The notes: generated from the letters alone by a model not told the origin. A DNA stretch of 64,000 bases from Euclidia mi (GCA_944739405.2 OX123197.2:1991501-2055500); one strand, 5' to 3'. Positions 1 through 12,435 are shown, numbered from the stretch's first letter. Program-made: numbers and translations.

Positions 1-2914
1 ACACGTCCATATATTATTGTGGTTAAAGCAGAAGTTGAGACCCGACCAAATTGATAAAGTCATTTGCGCTGAAATACCTGATCCAGACAGTGACAAAACA
101 CTCTACGACACTATTGTGAAAAATATGATCCACGGTCCATGTGGACCTGAGAATCCCCAAAGCCCGTGTATGAAAGACGGTAAATGCACAAAAAAATATC
201 CACGGCAGCTCCTTAAAGAGACTGTTCACAATGAGAATGGATATCCGCTGTATCGTAGAAGAGCGCCAGCAGATGGTGGTCGAACGGTATCTGTGAAAAT
301 TCGAAATGGTGGTTACATTACTGTTGAAAATAGTTGGGTGGTTCCTTATTCACATATTCTATCCAAAATGTTTAACGCCCACATTAATGTTGAAGCTTGC
401 GGTTCAGTACGAGCTATCAAATATATATGCAAATATATTAATAAGGGTAGCGATCAAGCTATATTTAATTTAAGAAATTCAGAACATGCAAATCACAATG
501 ATAAAGTGCAAACATATCAATCAGGGCGATATGTCAGTACTAATGAAGCCGTGTGGCGGCTGTTAGGGTTCCCATCGCATGAGAGGCATCCCGCCGTCAC
601 ACACCTGAGTGTACACTTAGAGAATGGTGAACGAGTATACTTTACGGCAAACAATTTTGAAGAGCGAGTATCAGCTCCGCCAAAAACAACGCTCACCGCT
701 TTTTTGACCTTTGCGCAAGAGATGAGTTCGCAAAAACTCTTTTGTATGTTGAGTTACCGCGGTATTACACATGGAACGCGGCAACAAAAATATGGAAACG
801 ACGTGTTCAAGGAACTCCTGTTCAAAATTGGCCTGGTGTCAAATCAGGAGGTGCCTTAGGACGAGTTTATACAGTTCATGTTAGTAACATGGAGTGTTTT
901 TGTCTGAGAATGCTTCTTCACCAAGTGCGAGGGCCAACATCTTTCACTGATCTCAGAAAACACAATGATGAGATATATTTAACTTATCGCGGGGCATGTG
1001 AGGCGAAAGGGTTGCTAGAGAGTGACAATCACTGGAATGTAACACTCGAAGAGGCTGCACAATGTAGATCAGCAGCCAAAATCAGAGAGCTTTTTGCTAT
1101 ATTAATAGCAACATGCGGTCTTTCAAACCCCCAACAGTTATGGGAATATCACAAAAATGATATGAGTGATGATATATTACATAGAATACAAGAGAGCAAC
1201 CCAAACGTGTCATATAACGATTTAATATACAATGAGGCTCTAAGTAAGATTGAAGACCAAGTAGTAAGTATTACTGGAAAAGATTTATCTTATTTTGGGA
1301 TGAACAAGCCACAAAGAATCGGTGAGGTTAGTACTGATTTAATACGAGAGCTGAATTACGACACCGCGTTTTTACAACAACAAATAACGGAGTTTGTTCC
1401 ACGTTTGAACGCTGAGCAAAAATTTGTTTTCGATAGTGTCGTTCAAAAAATTGAAAGTGGCGAAGGTGGTTTGTTCTTTTTGGATGCCCCAGGAGGGACG
1501 GGCAAAACTTTTCTTTTAAATTTACTCTTAGCACAAATTCGACAAGACAATTGTGTTGCTATTGCTGTAGCCTCCTCAGGAATAGCGGCTACCCTTCTGA
1601 GCGGAGGCCGAACGGCACATTCAGTACTTAAATTACCGTTGAATTTAGCTCAGCAGGAAATGCCTGTATGCAATATTAGTAAAAACAGCGAGCGTGGGCG
1701 TTTATTGCAGCAAAGTAAGCTTCCGGTTTGGGACGAATGTACGATGTCCCATAAGAAGGCAATCGAAGCGCTGGACCGGACTATGAAAGATATCAAGGGC
1801 AATCAAAGTATCATGGGAGGAATTATGGTACTTTTAGCTGGAGATTTTAGACAGACACTACCGGTGATTACAAGGGGTACGCCTGCTGATGAAATAAATG
1901 GATGTTTAAAGGCATCTGTATTATGGCCGCATGTAAAAAAAATCAGTCTATCTATTAATATGCGAGTACAACTCCACAATGATATACAGGCAGGACTGTA
2001 TGCAGCTGCTCTTTTAAAACTTGGAGAAGATCGTTTAGAAAAAGATAATAATAGTTTGGTCACACTGAGCCCCGATTTCTGTAATATTGTCAATACCACA
2101 GAAGATTTAACAAATCAGGTATATAGCAATATTCAGAGTAACATGGGAAATAGCGAATGGTTGTGTGAAAGAGCGATTTTAGCGCCGACGAATGAAACAG
2201 TGAGGCAAATCAACGACCAAATAATGGCACAAGTGGAAGATGATGTCGTTGAGTACCTTTCGTTAGACAATGTTATGGATGCTGACCAAGTTACTTCATA
2301 TCCTATAGAGTTTTTGAACTCCTTAGAATTATCAGGAGTGCCTTCACACAGATTGAGGCTGAAAATTGGTGTTCCAGTCCTATGAATGCGGAATCTTGAT
2401 GCACCAAAACTGTGTAATGGCACACGACTACAAGTAACACACCTAGGACGAAACATTATAAAAGCTAATATAATGACTGGGACGGCAAAAGGTCAAAATG
2501 TCTTAATTCCTCGCATACCCATTATTCCAACTGATTTGCCGTTCCAGTTTAGAAGAGTCCAGTTTCCCCTGAAACCTGCTTTTGCCATAACAATTAATAA
2601 GGCTCAAGGGCAAACACTCAAGGTTGCAGGAGTCCATTTAGAAAAATTCTGTTTCTCCCATGGTCAACTGTACGTGGCATGCTCGCGAGTGTCGAGCCCT
2701 CAAAATTTACACGTCTTAACAAAAGAAGAAAGAAAAACAAAAAACGTCGTTTACAGAAATGTGTTAATGTAATGCAATAAATACTTCTTGCAGTAATCTT
2801 TCTTTTTTTTTGGTATAAACAGAATTAAAACGAAAATTATCAAAGCACCCATACAATAAAACAGATGAATGTTGTCCCGAATTTAAAGCGAGCGAAGCCG
2901 CGGGTAAAAGCTAG
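1..2914 (+). mobile_element. Helitron, 5' part outside window, intact 3' terminus
   Basis: Rolling-circle transposon carrying a Rep/helicase gene. The element enters from the left edge. Its 3' end is seen directly: a GC-rich palindromic stretch GCGAGCGAAGCCGCGGGT, then AAAAG and CTAG at 2911-2914, followed by a T. This is the known Helitron signature (hairpin a few bases before CTRR, insertion between A and T, no TIRs, no target duplication). The next element, a LINE, starts within a few bases of this end. Confidence 0.88.
2..2772 (+). pseudogene. Helitron Rep-helicase, 5' partial, one frameshift and one nonsense codon
   Basis: Encodes the replication initiator plus PIF1-type helicase of a Helitron; the protein nicks, transfers and unwinds element DNA in the nucleus. 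The window opens on the HUH nuclease motif (HVH at 2-10). The paired-tyrosine motif YICKYINKG follows near 419-446. After the frame change come the helicase Walker A (GGTGKT, about 1495-1512), motif II (WDECT), GDFRQTLP and the C-terminal INKAQGQT and VACSRV motifs. The frame shifts in a run of six T at 700-705: one extra T would join the frames in the expected order (TAF|FDLCARDEF). A TGA at 2383-2385 interrupts the last domain, which continues in the same frame to 2772. Starts inside the window are artefacts because the gene begins to the left. Two lesions suggest a dead copy that is not very old. Confidence 0.85.
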
Positions 2915-2955
2915 TCCTACATAAAAATCACATAATTTCTTATCAACACAACACT

Positions 2956-3664
2956 ATGTCACTGCACGAGTCAATGAGCAATTTGAAGGATATGTTCTGC
3001 AAGCGGATGGCAGAATTTGAAGCCGAGTTGCCTAGATCTCAGGGCACTCCCACCATGCCAGGACTGGCCGCGGAATACAAATCTTTCAAGGCATTTGTGA
3101 TGGAGGCTCTGAACGGGTTTCAGCACCAAATCGAGCTTATGGCTCAAACTATAGATACGATGGAGATGAGAACCCGACGGAAAATATTACTGCTGCATGG
3201 TGTGAAGGAGGTCAGCAAAGAAGACACGGCCAAAGTGGTGGTAGATGTCATCAGGCAGCACCTCAAGTCTGATATAACGGTCGCTGATATTCGACGCTGC
3301 CACAGGATGGGACGTATCAAATAACCACAAACCCAGGCCCATCGTTCTAAAGTTCAACAGCGGCTCCATTCGTGACTATGTGTGGTTTGGAAAAACAAAG
3401 TTTAAGGGCACTGGCGTAACTATATCGGAGTTCCTGACGAAACAGCGGCATGACACTTTTATGGCTGCACGGCAGAAGTTTGGTGTATCTCAATGCTGGA
3501 CCAAAGAGGGCATCATATATGTGTTGGCACCCGATGGATCCCGTCATCGCTTGGTCAATCTCAATGACTTGCAAAAGGTCGAGCTGAAGGACGGCGCGGA
3601 GAAACCACCCTCAGCAGCGAAACCAGTCGCAAAGTCAAAAAGAACGATCGCCCAAAAGAAATAA
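2956..3664 (+). pseudogene. LINE family A ORF1 (nucleic-acid chaperone type), frameshifted
   Basis: The N-terminal part (to about 3320) and the C-terminal part (to 3664) lie in different frames. The break falls at RCHRMGR, where the intact copy at 30656-31369 reads on through its Arg-rich linker. Visible features are an N-terminal helical segment (KAFVMEALNGFQHQIELM), the MRTRRKILLLHGV segment, the RRCHRMGR motif and a Lys-rich C-terminus. This L1-ORF1-like layout suggests RNA binding in the retrotransposition particle. One indel separates it from an open frame. Confidence 0.75.
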
Positions 3665-4136
3665 TCCGTAGTTGCTTTTTCTTTGGTGAAGCCTCGGTCC
3701 GGGTAGTAAGTTATATTATTATCTAACAGTTATTTTCTTTCTTGCTTTGAACCCACTTATCTTTTCTACTTTACTTAATTAAAATATAAATTATTAGCTG
3801 GCGGTGACTGTTATTATTTTCTCTTTGTGATCTGTCAAAATATTTTATGTGTCAAAACTGTAACTTGTTTGGTTTAACTCCGTATTTTTCTAAATTTTTA
3901 CACCGTATCACTGGTGTATTAATGGTTAACTTTTAAATAAGTAGTATATTTTTTTTTGTTTCTACTTCTTGTTTTGTTTTCTTTTGATTTCCTTGTCTCC
4001 TGATTTTTATCTATCTTAAAATTATGTAATAGTTATATTCTACTGGCTACCCGGATTGATGTTCCCAACTAACTATTTTGTTATATTTCATTTTTTTTAT
4101 ATATATAATGGTAACTTTGGATTTTCTTATTTTTAA

Positions 4137-7010
4137 TGTAATCTAGTTGTTTCTACTAGTGTACCGTCCCTATCTGACTGTCTTAACTCACAATTTTCTG
4201 ATGTACCTAAAAACTTTAATGCTGTTCATATCAATGCCCAAAGCATTCCGGCACATTTCTGTGATATACTGGCCAATCTAGACTGTAAGAACATACATGC
4301 TATCCTTGTTTCTGAGTCATGGCTTAAGCTATGTCTGCCTTCTACATTATACTCCCTACCTGGTTTCCAACTCATCAGAAATGATCGTGCGGTTGGGGGT
4401 GGTGGGGGTGTTGCCTTATATCTGCGGTCATATATCCCATATACTGTTGTAGGTATGTCTGCACAGCCTCCGCCTCCTAATGCCGGCGAACATTTATTTC
4501 TAGAAGTAATACTAAACCACACCAAAGTCCTACTCAGCGTTTACTATTGTCCCTCATTGCGAATAGATTATTTTGATACTTTCGAAACCTATTGGTTAAT
4601 CTTGTGCCCTCTTACAGTCACACAATCATAATGGGCGATTTTAATACCTGTCTCCTCAAAAATGATTCCCGCTCTTCTTCTCTTTTTTCTACCTCTATAG
4701 CTTGTAATATGTCAATACTTCCTACTAGCGCTACTCATCATTTCCCAAACTCTACGCCTTCTCTCCTCGATTTAATCATGGTTTCTTCAAGAGACCATGT
4801 CGCCACGCACGGGCAATACCCTGCAGACATGTTCTCTTACCATGACTTGCTTTTCATCTCCTACAAAATCCGTATTCCTAAGATTAAGCCTAAAGTTCTA
4901 TTGCAGCGCAATTTTGGTGGCATTAACATCGATCATCTTTGTAAAGATACCAGAGATATCGACTGGTCTCATTTGATCAACTCCGAATCTGTAGACGAAA
5001 AGGTTGACATCTTCACAAACCAAATCACACTCCTTTACGACAAGCATGCCCCAATGCGACCTGTAAAACTAAAACACCGTCCCTCACCTTGGTTCACTGA
5101 AAACATTAGACAGCTGATACACAAGAAAGCGGCGGCTAAGTTTAGATATAAAATTAAGCCCGATGCTTCTAACCTACAAAAATATGTCACGATTAGAAAT
5201 CACTGCAATAGGGTGTGTAGGGATGCACAACGCCAACATATTCATAGTTCTGTGAAAAATGGAGATCCAGCGAAGGTCTGGAAATTTCTTAAAACCCTGG
5301 GGGTTGGCAAAGCTCGCCAAAACGCTACACCTAATGACTTCAACATTGACTTGCTCAATCAACATTTCTCTGCCTCGTCCAATATTGATCGGACTACTAA
5401 AGCAAGCACTATAAATTATCTTTCATCTCTGCCAACTCCTACTTATTCACCTTTTGTCTTTAATCACTTCACCGATAGTGATGTTAAGAAGTGCATTATG
5501 TCAATCACGTCCAACGCTGTAGGTAGTGACTGTGTCAGCCGTAATATGATCCTTCCTATCCTCGACATAATCCTACCCATAATCGCCCATATCCTCAATT
5601 ACTCTCTGTCTAATGGTGTATTCCCATCCATGTGGAAGGACGCCCTTATAACACCAATTCCAAAAACCTCTCATCCTTCATCCTTCTCTGACTATCGGCC
5701 CATTTCCATCCTGCCATTCCTTTCAAAAGTCTTTGAACGCCTCGTTTATAACCACATAAACTCTTTCCTCTGCAAAAATTGTCTCCTTAATCCATTTCAG
5801 TCCGGTTTCCATTCAGGCCACAGTACCGTCACTTCCCTGGTCAATATTACGGATAATATCTGGGTTGGCATGGAAGGCGGAAAGCTCACAATTCTCGCAC
5901 TACTAGATTTTAGCAACGCCTTCAATACAGTCGATTTTGATATTCTACTCAGTCGACTTTGCTCTCTTAACATATCTCCTACGGTGATTGATTGGTTTTG
6001 TACTTACCTGTGTGGCCGCCGACAGCGTATACGCATTGAGAACTCAGTTTCTTCTTGGTGTAACACAACTATTGGTGTGCCCCAGGGTGGCGTGCTATCT
6101 CCTTTACTCTTCGCAATTTTCATAAATTCTATATCAAATAATCTTCACTGTTCCTATCACCTTTATGGAGATGATCTTCAAATTTATACACAGTCGTCAC
6201 TAGCAGATATGTCACTTTCTTTAAGTACCATTAATAGTGATCTTGAACTGATTAGCAGCTGGAGCAAATCATTTGGACTAAAAGTTAATCCGTCAAAAAC
6301 TCAGGCCATTATTTTTGGTACTTCAAGAATGACATCAAAAATTGACTCAGCTCCCTCGCATCATTTTCGACGGTACCGTAATTCCCATACAAGACAAAGT
6401 TAAGAACTTGGGTCTCATTATGGACTCTAATCTCAATTGTCGATCGCAGATCCAAGAAGTGAGTCGTAAGTTATTTGCTTCAGCAGGTTCACTGAGAAGG
6501 CTTAGGAATTTTCTTCCTACTGCCACCAAAATTGCGCTAGCAAACTCTCTCCTTTTGCCCATTATCGATTATGCAGATGTCAGCTATTCAGACCTCGCCG
6601 AAAACCAACTAGATAAACTTGAGCGCCTTCAAAATCTCTGTATACGATTCATATTTGGATTACGCAAATATGATCATGTTTCACAATTTCGAGCACAGCT
6701 CAAATGGTTACCTATACGACATCGCCGGAATGCTCATATTCTTTCTTTGCTGTATAACATATTGTTTAACCCTTCAACACCTTCCTATCTTAAAGGACGA
6801 TTCGAGTTCCTTCATGATACGCATAACCGTTATTTGAGGTCATCAGAAAATTTGAAACTGAAAATGCCGGTACATTCCACAGCATTGTATGACAAATCAT
6901 TTTGTGTAACCGCTGTTCGCCTATGGAATGCGCTACCATTACATATAAGACAGGCTCAGACGATAGCTAAATTCAAAGCTTTAGTAAAGGTTCACTACCT
7001 ATCACTGTAA
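4137..7010 (+). pseudogene. LINE family A ORF2 (AP endonuclease + reverse transcriptase), two frameshifts
   Basis: The endonuclease part reads in one frame from about 4137 (HINAQSIPAHF, SESWL) to about 4590. It continues in a second frame (GDFNT, SYHDLLFISYK, RT motifs SDYRPISILPFLSKV, LLDFSNAFNTVD, GVPQGGVLSPLLF) to about 6340, then a third frame (RKLFASAGSLRRLRNFL to the C-terminus). The RT catalytic motif here is YGDD (LYGDDLQIY), where the intact sister has YADD. The start Met seen in the sister is missing: an in-frame TAA lies at 4134. Gene order matches the sister at 31833-34760. The product cannot be made as one protein. Confidence 0.85.
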
Positions 7011-7315
7011 CTTTTTCTCGTTATATAAAATACATGTATGTATTAAATATTATGTAACTCCTAATCGATATGTATGCATGTATGTATGCATGAGTATATA
7101 TGTATGTATTAAGTATGTATATAGATGATATAGTTTGTTTACTGGTACACATGCAACTACCGTTTTTCTCCGACCAATAATATCTCCATCCAAAGGTTGC
7201 CTGGTAGAAATCGCTTTCAGCGATAAGGCCGCCCTTTGTACTTTACTTCGATATAATGTCTCTAATAATATTTTTCATTGTGTACAAAAAAGTGTTAATA
7301 AATAAATAAAGCACA

Positions 7316-8366
7316 TAAGCGAAGCGATGATAAAAATTCAGAATTAAAGTTATGTACAAACACGTATAGAAGACCCCTCAAGTGTACACCAGTGTTTTAA
7401 TGTTTATTTTAAACATGGTTTTGTAAATTAAAAGAAATATTTTTATTCTATTTTGAGGCTTTTGATTCAAAATTTATTTTGTTGGTCAGATGATGATTAT
7501 ATTTAGTGTATTCTTTTAAAGATGATTGATGTATTTCCTTCTAAACATTAAACATAGGTTGAATCTCAGGTTGACTGCACGCATTGTGTAGTGTAGTCTG
7601 TTAAGCGGACGCTGCAGCATACGTGCGAATGATCCATTACTGAAAAATAAAAGAGAACGTTCTGGCGGGCACTCTAACGAAAGTGACGGGACGTGACTCT
7701 CAGATCTGGTATCTTCGTGTAGGATATTTTTTTGAGTAGCATCGACAACCCTGTTTGTTAGGTCATGAACATGTTCGTAGCCATGTTTGCCTCTATGCTT
7801 TGCTCTGTTCTTAGTTCAGTATGACAAAGGAGACCGGCCAAAGTTGGCTTGAACGTGAACAATCGTCTTAAAAAAAAGGAAATTACTCAAAGTTTTTGTT
7901 TTAATATATTATGAATATTGATTGCTATCCAGTAGTAGGAAATAAACATAATAATAATGGATTTTAAAATACTTTCATTTGATTATAAACGTGTGGGTAC
8001 TTCAATGGACTATTTGAATGGTTGGTTTGTGTTGCCTTGTAAATAATCGGTGGAAAATATCGTTAAAAAGTGTTTAACAAAATCACATTTTAAAGCAATT
8101 GCCGAAACCTGAAAGCACGGAGATATTTTTTTTATTTTATATATTTTTAGACGACAGTCATAAAAAACGTAAAATAATGATATTATTTTTAATAATATCA
8201 AAATGGTAATGTATGTTGGGTATTTATTTTCATACTCCAGCAACACTTGACTAACTTGTCAATTATATTACCGTGATACCGTCATTCGGTTTGCGTTTGT
8301 TTCGTTTGATCAGATTGTGGATTTGATTTTGTGTTAGCAGTTCTTTTTCTTCATGTTTTTTCTAAA
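7316..8366. other. No recognisable gene
   Basis: AT-rich DNA after the LINE A tail. I see no coding block or tRNA. The stretch AAAGGAGACCGGCCAAAG near 7824 resembles, in reverse, AGGCCAAAGCC...GGTCGGTCTCCTTT near 9310-9345, so it could mark one end of an old element, but the match is weak. Confidence 0.4.
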
Positions 8367-8823
8367 ATGGACTCCGAATGTTCTCCTCATGACGACCATG
8401 GCTTGCCTACGGACCAAGTACCCGCTTCGAACGATAACTTGCGCTTGAAAATGGATTACCCAATCGCACTTCATGACCATGAATCAATGCATTGCATCAA
8501 TTGTGGTACCAATATTACACAGCGGAGAAGACATATTCTCAATCTCGTAAATTCTCGTAGATCGTTTATTTCAACAACTTACTCACATAATTATGTTTAT
8601 TAATCCAAATATTAAATTGTTATTATAAATACATGCATTAATATTGTTTATTTTGGTTTGTCAACAGATCGATAGCCAATACATATTATGTCATTCTTGT
8701 TGGACTGTGACATTAAACATGGGATATGTATGCCACAAATCGCAAACCCATAACAAGAAGCTGCAAGTTCTGATTCAGGTCGTCACAGGCAAATATGTGT
8801 CTGCTGTAGAACTTCGCCGATGA
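8367..8823 (+). CDS. Hypothetical two-exon gene with CxxC...CxxC-W motif
   Basis: An ATG at 8367 opens a frame to 8546 (MDSECSPHDDHGLPTDQ..., then HCINCGTNITQRRRH). A GT donor (GTAAAT, 8547) and an AG acceptor after TTTGTCAACAG (8667) would join it in phase to 8668-8823 (IDSQYILCHSCWTVT, ending ELRR and TGA). The predicted protein is about 111 residues. CINCG and CHSCW give a possible four-Cys zinc site. I recall similar CxxC-RRR...CxxCW segments in uncharacterised arthropod proteins, some linked to transposases, but cannot name a function. Without splicing, the first exon runs on to 8603. It may be a fragment of a larger transposon protein. Confidence 0.35.
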
Positions 8824-8888
8824 GAATTAGGTCTCACAGCCTCAATAGTGATACAGAACGTGAGCGACATATCAGAAGTGTTATTATA

Positions 8889-9040
8889 CAATGGATTTAG
8901 ATTAGATTAGATAAATCTTTATTGTACACCACATAAGGAAAACATACATTGAAGGAGCACAAACAAGAAATGCACAATTGGCGGCCTTATCGCATACAGC
9001 AATTTCTTCCAGGCAACCATTACCCACATGAAGTAAGTTA
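8889..9040 (-). mobile_element. LINE 3' tail fragment (5'-truncated insertion)
   Basis: On the minus strand this reads GGTTGCCTGGAAGAAATTGC, a short loop, GCGATAAGGCCGCC, and ends with TGTACAATAAAGATTTATC plus TAATC repeats. The GATAAGGCCGCC tail is shared with the 3' ends of LINE A at about 7230 and 35055. It is a dead-on-arrival 5'-truncated copy. Confidence 0.7.
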
Positions 9041-9490
9041 TCATATGATTAACTAGCTTTTTTAAGCGACTTTGTGCTACTCCACTCCTATTAGTTATAG
9101 CTATTAGCCGATAAGAAATAGGGAGTATGGAGTGTGTGAAAAAAATATGCCAACTGAGTGAATAATGAAAATAAATATTTATTTTTAACAATGTGTTTTA
9201 TTTTATTATTCAACTGACTTGGTACTAAACTACAAAGAATAAAGTTTTCTACTTTGTTTAGGCTATTGAAAATTAATATTGTAATTCCAATTTTAAATTG
9301 TTCACGCCCAGGCCAAAGCCCCATACATTGTGGTCGGTCTCCTTTAAAAACTCAACACTCAATACTTTATTGCATTTCACAATTTATGCATAGGTGGTAG
9401 TTCTTAGCTTAAATGAGTCCTATCGGGCACAGCAAAGTAGGAGAGAGGGTGATTTTTTATTCTATGATATTGGTATTTGTTTATATGAAA

Positions 9491-11100
9491 CTAGCTGCTG
9501 CCCGCGACGTCGTCTGCGTGAACGCTATACAGCACCAAATCTTAATATATAAAATCCTTGCGTTACTTACTGACTGACAGACACGCTACAGCCGAAAGTA
9601 TTGGGCGCAGGAAGCTGAAATTTGGCATGTATGTTCCTTGGCGACCGTGGGGGTGAGAAGGGATTTCCAGAAATTCCCACGGGATCGGCCAAAACGGGTA
9701 AATTAAAAAAAAATGCAGGCGTTGCTGCTGGCGTTCTCTAGTTATTAAATAAATACCTACGATTATACCTTTTAAAATAACATTCATTTACCTGTTTCTT
9801 CTTTACATTTCATATCTGCAGAAATTGCAGTAATAGAGGGAGTCTGTCTTTTGTAAAATTGACCTTCAAAAAGTGCTGATTTTTAGCCTGCTTTGAATAA
9901 ATTACTTTTTGGTGACTCTGCTGAATTAAGTCATAAGTTGTTACTGAAGCAGATGGATAAAATAAGGAATACAGAATAGGGTAAAAATACATACTTATAG
10001 GACTTCTCGATATACAACATTAGTAGTTTGGCTCTCCGCAGCCAAAATGTAAAGAGAGTCAGGACTGGTGACGCGGGAGCAAGCGACGTACAGCTGCCCG
10101 TGTGAGAAGCAGCTCGTCCTGAGGTCGACACCCGCTGCCCTCAGTGTCTGCCCCTGCGACTTAATTGATGGTCATCGTGAAGCTAACACTCACGGGGAAC
10201 TGTACGTGCTTGAACGGGAACGGGATGTTATGAGGTATGAGGGGAATGCGTGGTATAAGTACTGCCTCGCCGACGTCACAACCCGTAAGAATTTCCACTT
10301 CAATGGTGTGTCACGTTACACAACCTCGGAGGAGATAGGTTCCGAAGAAACAAAATCGGGACACCGACCTTCAGCTTGATGGTATGCGCTGGAGTTCACT
10401 TGGTGACAGGGAGTTCACAAATTCCACCGGATAATATGTGGCGTCATCTTGCTCGACAACAGTGTTTACAGAAGTGTAGACCTCTTAATTCCCCTCAATT
10501 TCCAAGAGAATGCATTCGTTCATTGCTACAGCCTGATCATTTTTGGGCCTCAAAATAGCCCGCACTCACCTCATCAGCCCTCGATCCCCACGTCACCACG
10601 GGAAGCGTTTGTCAGGAATCGTCACTGAACAGAACTGTGACCACCCATCAAATGTTCGTCCCTGCGGATGTCCTGCAGGGTTCTGTCCACGGCCTCAACT
10701 GCCTTCCTATAGGTCATCATACGCTCATCCCATACGATCAGAGAGCAATCCTTGAGCACGTGTCCCTTACCACTGTTACGTGACACACCACAACGGGGCG
10801 TTTCGGCGCTCTCTAAATCGATGGGAATTTTAAACATGGCATGTGCTGTCTTGCCACCCGGAAGCAGTGAGGCAGCGATTCCCGACGACGTTACAGCAAT
10901 GGCAATTTTGTCTTGCCTCCTGACCTCTGCATACTTTGTCAGTGGTAACAAATGTTTTTCTTGTTCCACCAGGAGCATCCAAGAAAACATTTTACCCTGG
11001 CTTTGCCCAACGCTTTCAAGGACGGTGTCATAAATTTCGTATGATGATCATTTCACCCAGAGCGTAAAATGTCTCAGCGTTATACTCCCAATTTGTGTTA
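9491..11100 (-). mobile_element. Helitron relic, reverse orientation
   Basis: The minus-strand 3' end is marked by CGCGGGCAGCAGCTAG at 9491-9506, followed by T, matching the terminus of the first Helitron. The gene remnant at 9995-11063 runs toward it. The 5' side is cut at about 11100, where the next repeat begins. The interval 9540-9745 (ATATATAAAATCCTTGCG, GCTGAAATTTGGCATG) looks like another dispersed lepidopteran repeat lying in the Helitron 3' region. Confidence 0.72.
9995..11063 (-). pseudogene. Helitron helicase remnant, several frameshifts and deletions
   Basis: Minus-strand pieces in correct order: helicase start with a Walker A damaged to GGTRKTF (about 10945-10965), KIAIAVTSSGIAASLLPGG, VWDERMM, a QTLPVVT fragment with stops, a long deletion, NTVVEQDDATYYPVEF, GEAVLIPRIPLIP, FPVSVSFTMTIN, an extra base, then KSQGQTLRAAG, VACSRVTS and a stop at 9995-9997. 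These match the PIF1 helicase of Helitrons. Multiple frame breaks, stops and the lost middle show a long-dead copy. It is a different subfamily from the copy at the left edge (KSQGQTLR against KAQGQTLK). Confidence 0.82.
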
Positions 11101-11480
11101 ATGTTTATATCCAAAAACCGGCCAAGTGCGTGTCGAGCCACGCGCAATGTAGGGTTCCGTAGTTGCTCATAATGACTTGCTGTAAAGGGTATTAATGTAC
11201 AACAAATCCGACTGTTTATTTTGCTGAAAAAATAATTTTAATAACACTATTATAATAACCTAAGTTTTGTTTAGAAAATTCTAATATATCCAGTTATGTA
11301 TTGTAAACATAAAATGTGGTTTTCAAGATATACTACTACTATACATACGTAGTACCGTAGTACATTACATACCAAAGTACGAATATCTTTAAGATTAAGC
11401 CAGCGCGCCCAATGTAAACTCACAGAAATAGGTATTAATAAGTTAACCGACGATTACTCGTAAACTAGTGATATCTACTT
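11101..11480 (+). repeat. Dispersed lepidopteran repeat, first part (AACCGGCCAAGTGCG type)
   Basis: Starts with CCAAAAACCGGCCAAGTGCG and AGGGTTCCGTAG, a repeat head I know from many lepidopteran genomes. Its matching end (AGGGAACCCTAAAAA) is found only at about 15750, so this is one element split by the retrotransposon at 11500-15140. The class of the repeat is not known to me. Confidence 0.6.
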
Positions 11481-11657
11481 AGCCGTGATAGTTTTTCTTT
11501 TCAATTCGTAATGCGTTTATTATATAGTCTATTTTAATAATAACTTTCAGTTGAAGTAACAAATAACATATATACAACAGAATAAAACTACTTATGCAAC
11601 TAAACTATCCTAAACTAAACCAATTAAACTAAATAAATAAAAATAAAAAAATAGAAA

Positions 11658-12150
11658 CTACGCGGCGTCAAAAAATTCCTCCGCAACGCTGTCGGCTGGT
11701 AGCGTGCCCAGAAGGCTGGCAGCATTGCCACGTTGTATGGCAATGCTTATTCTCTCTGCAAAATATAAACCAGCCCTCTGGTCACGGGAAGCGTCGATCA
11801 GCCTTTTAGCGATTTCTTTGTACAGAGCGCGTGCACTAGGCCCCCATGGCCCCAGAGTTTCGACCCCAAACGGCTCAAAAACGTAATTACCAGATAGGTT
11901 TGCGTATTTGCGCCGTTTGAGGGTCTCCGCTGATGCAGCAGCAGCGCCAGCCGATCCAGCTGTGTTTGGAAGATGTGATGGCGCAAGGGTATCGACGCAT
12001 GTCGCGTCCCATACCAGAGGCCTGCCCATCTTCCAAGGTAATAAGGACATACCGTCTGGTCTCTTCCCATCGTCGCGTACCAACCCATTCGGTTCAAGAT
12101 GAGCTGGTACTCCGGCGGTGACAAGAGCTCGACGGATTATGTCGTTAATC
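11658..12150 (-). pseudogene. RLE retrotransposon protein, C-terminal endonuclease domain
   Basis: Continuation of the protein coded upstream on the minus strand. Seen: DIIRRALVTAGVPAHLEPNG, then KRPDGMSLLPW and PLVWDATCVDT, which fit the PD...D/ExK pattern of restriction-like endonucleases of R2-type elements. A conserved tail LLGTLPADSVAEEFFDAA ends at stop 11658. The ATG at 12164 lies in the inserted sequence and is not the true start. The same C-terminal segment recurs at about 43118-43208. Confidence 0.78.
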
Positions 12151-12435
12151 AAACAAACAAACAAAACAAAAAATTTTTTATTTGTTTCTCCATAACATTA
12201 CATACATATTTATATTTGCTTACTAAGATTAACATTAACGGTATGAGGAGAACAAATTAGGCAACTGCGTCAGCTATTGTTGCAGTTGTATAACTGCAAC
12301 GCTGGTATTCTTGCAGGCCTATATATGCCATTATAATTTTACCTACTAGCTTAAATTTACCTATAAGTAAATGAAATAAAAATAAAATAGCGAAAAATTA
12401 TTATATATATACACACAATTATATAATTAATGTGG
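12150..12435 (-). mobile_element. Short retroposon inserted into the RLE domain
   Basis: About 285 bp separate the two coding halves exactly between HAHIN and DIIRRALV. On the minus strand the insert ends in AAACAAATAAAAAATTTTTTG plus TTTG repeats, and ATTAA flanks both sides as a possible target duplication. It looks like a SINE or a 5'-truncated LINE tail; family unknown. Removing it with one ATTAA rejoins the reading frame. Confidence 0.6.

Larger units (their letters stand above)
2920..7315 (+). mobile_element. Non-LTR retrotransposon, family A copy 1, degenerate
   Basis: LINE with ORF1, ORF2 and a 3' tail, closely related throughout to the intact copy at 30590-35155. The order is ORF1 (2956-3664), spacer, endonuclease plus RT (4137-7010), a TATG-rich stretch (7064-7115), a conserved tail hairpin around 7190-7240 (AATCGCTTTCAGCGATAAGG) and an A-rich end AATAAATAAATAAAG near 7315. 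The RT signature (YADD-type in the sister copy, GVPQGGVLSPLLF) fits the CR1/L2 group; Kiri or Crack is possible but not proven. Confidence 0.85.

Noticed and set aside
2883..2914. CRISPR-like or regulatory palindrome
   Set aside because: It is the known hairpin-CTAG terminus of Helitrons.
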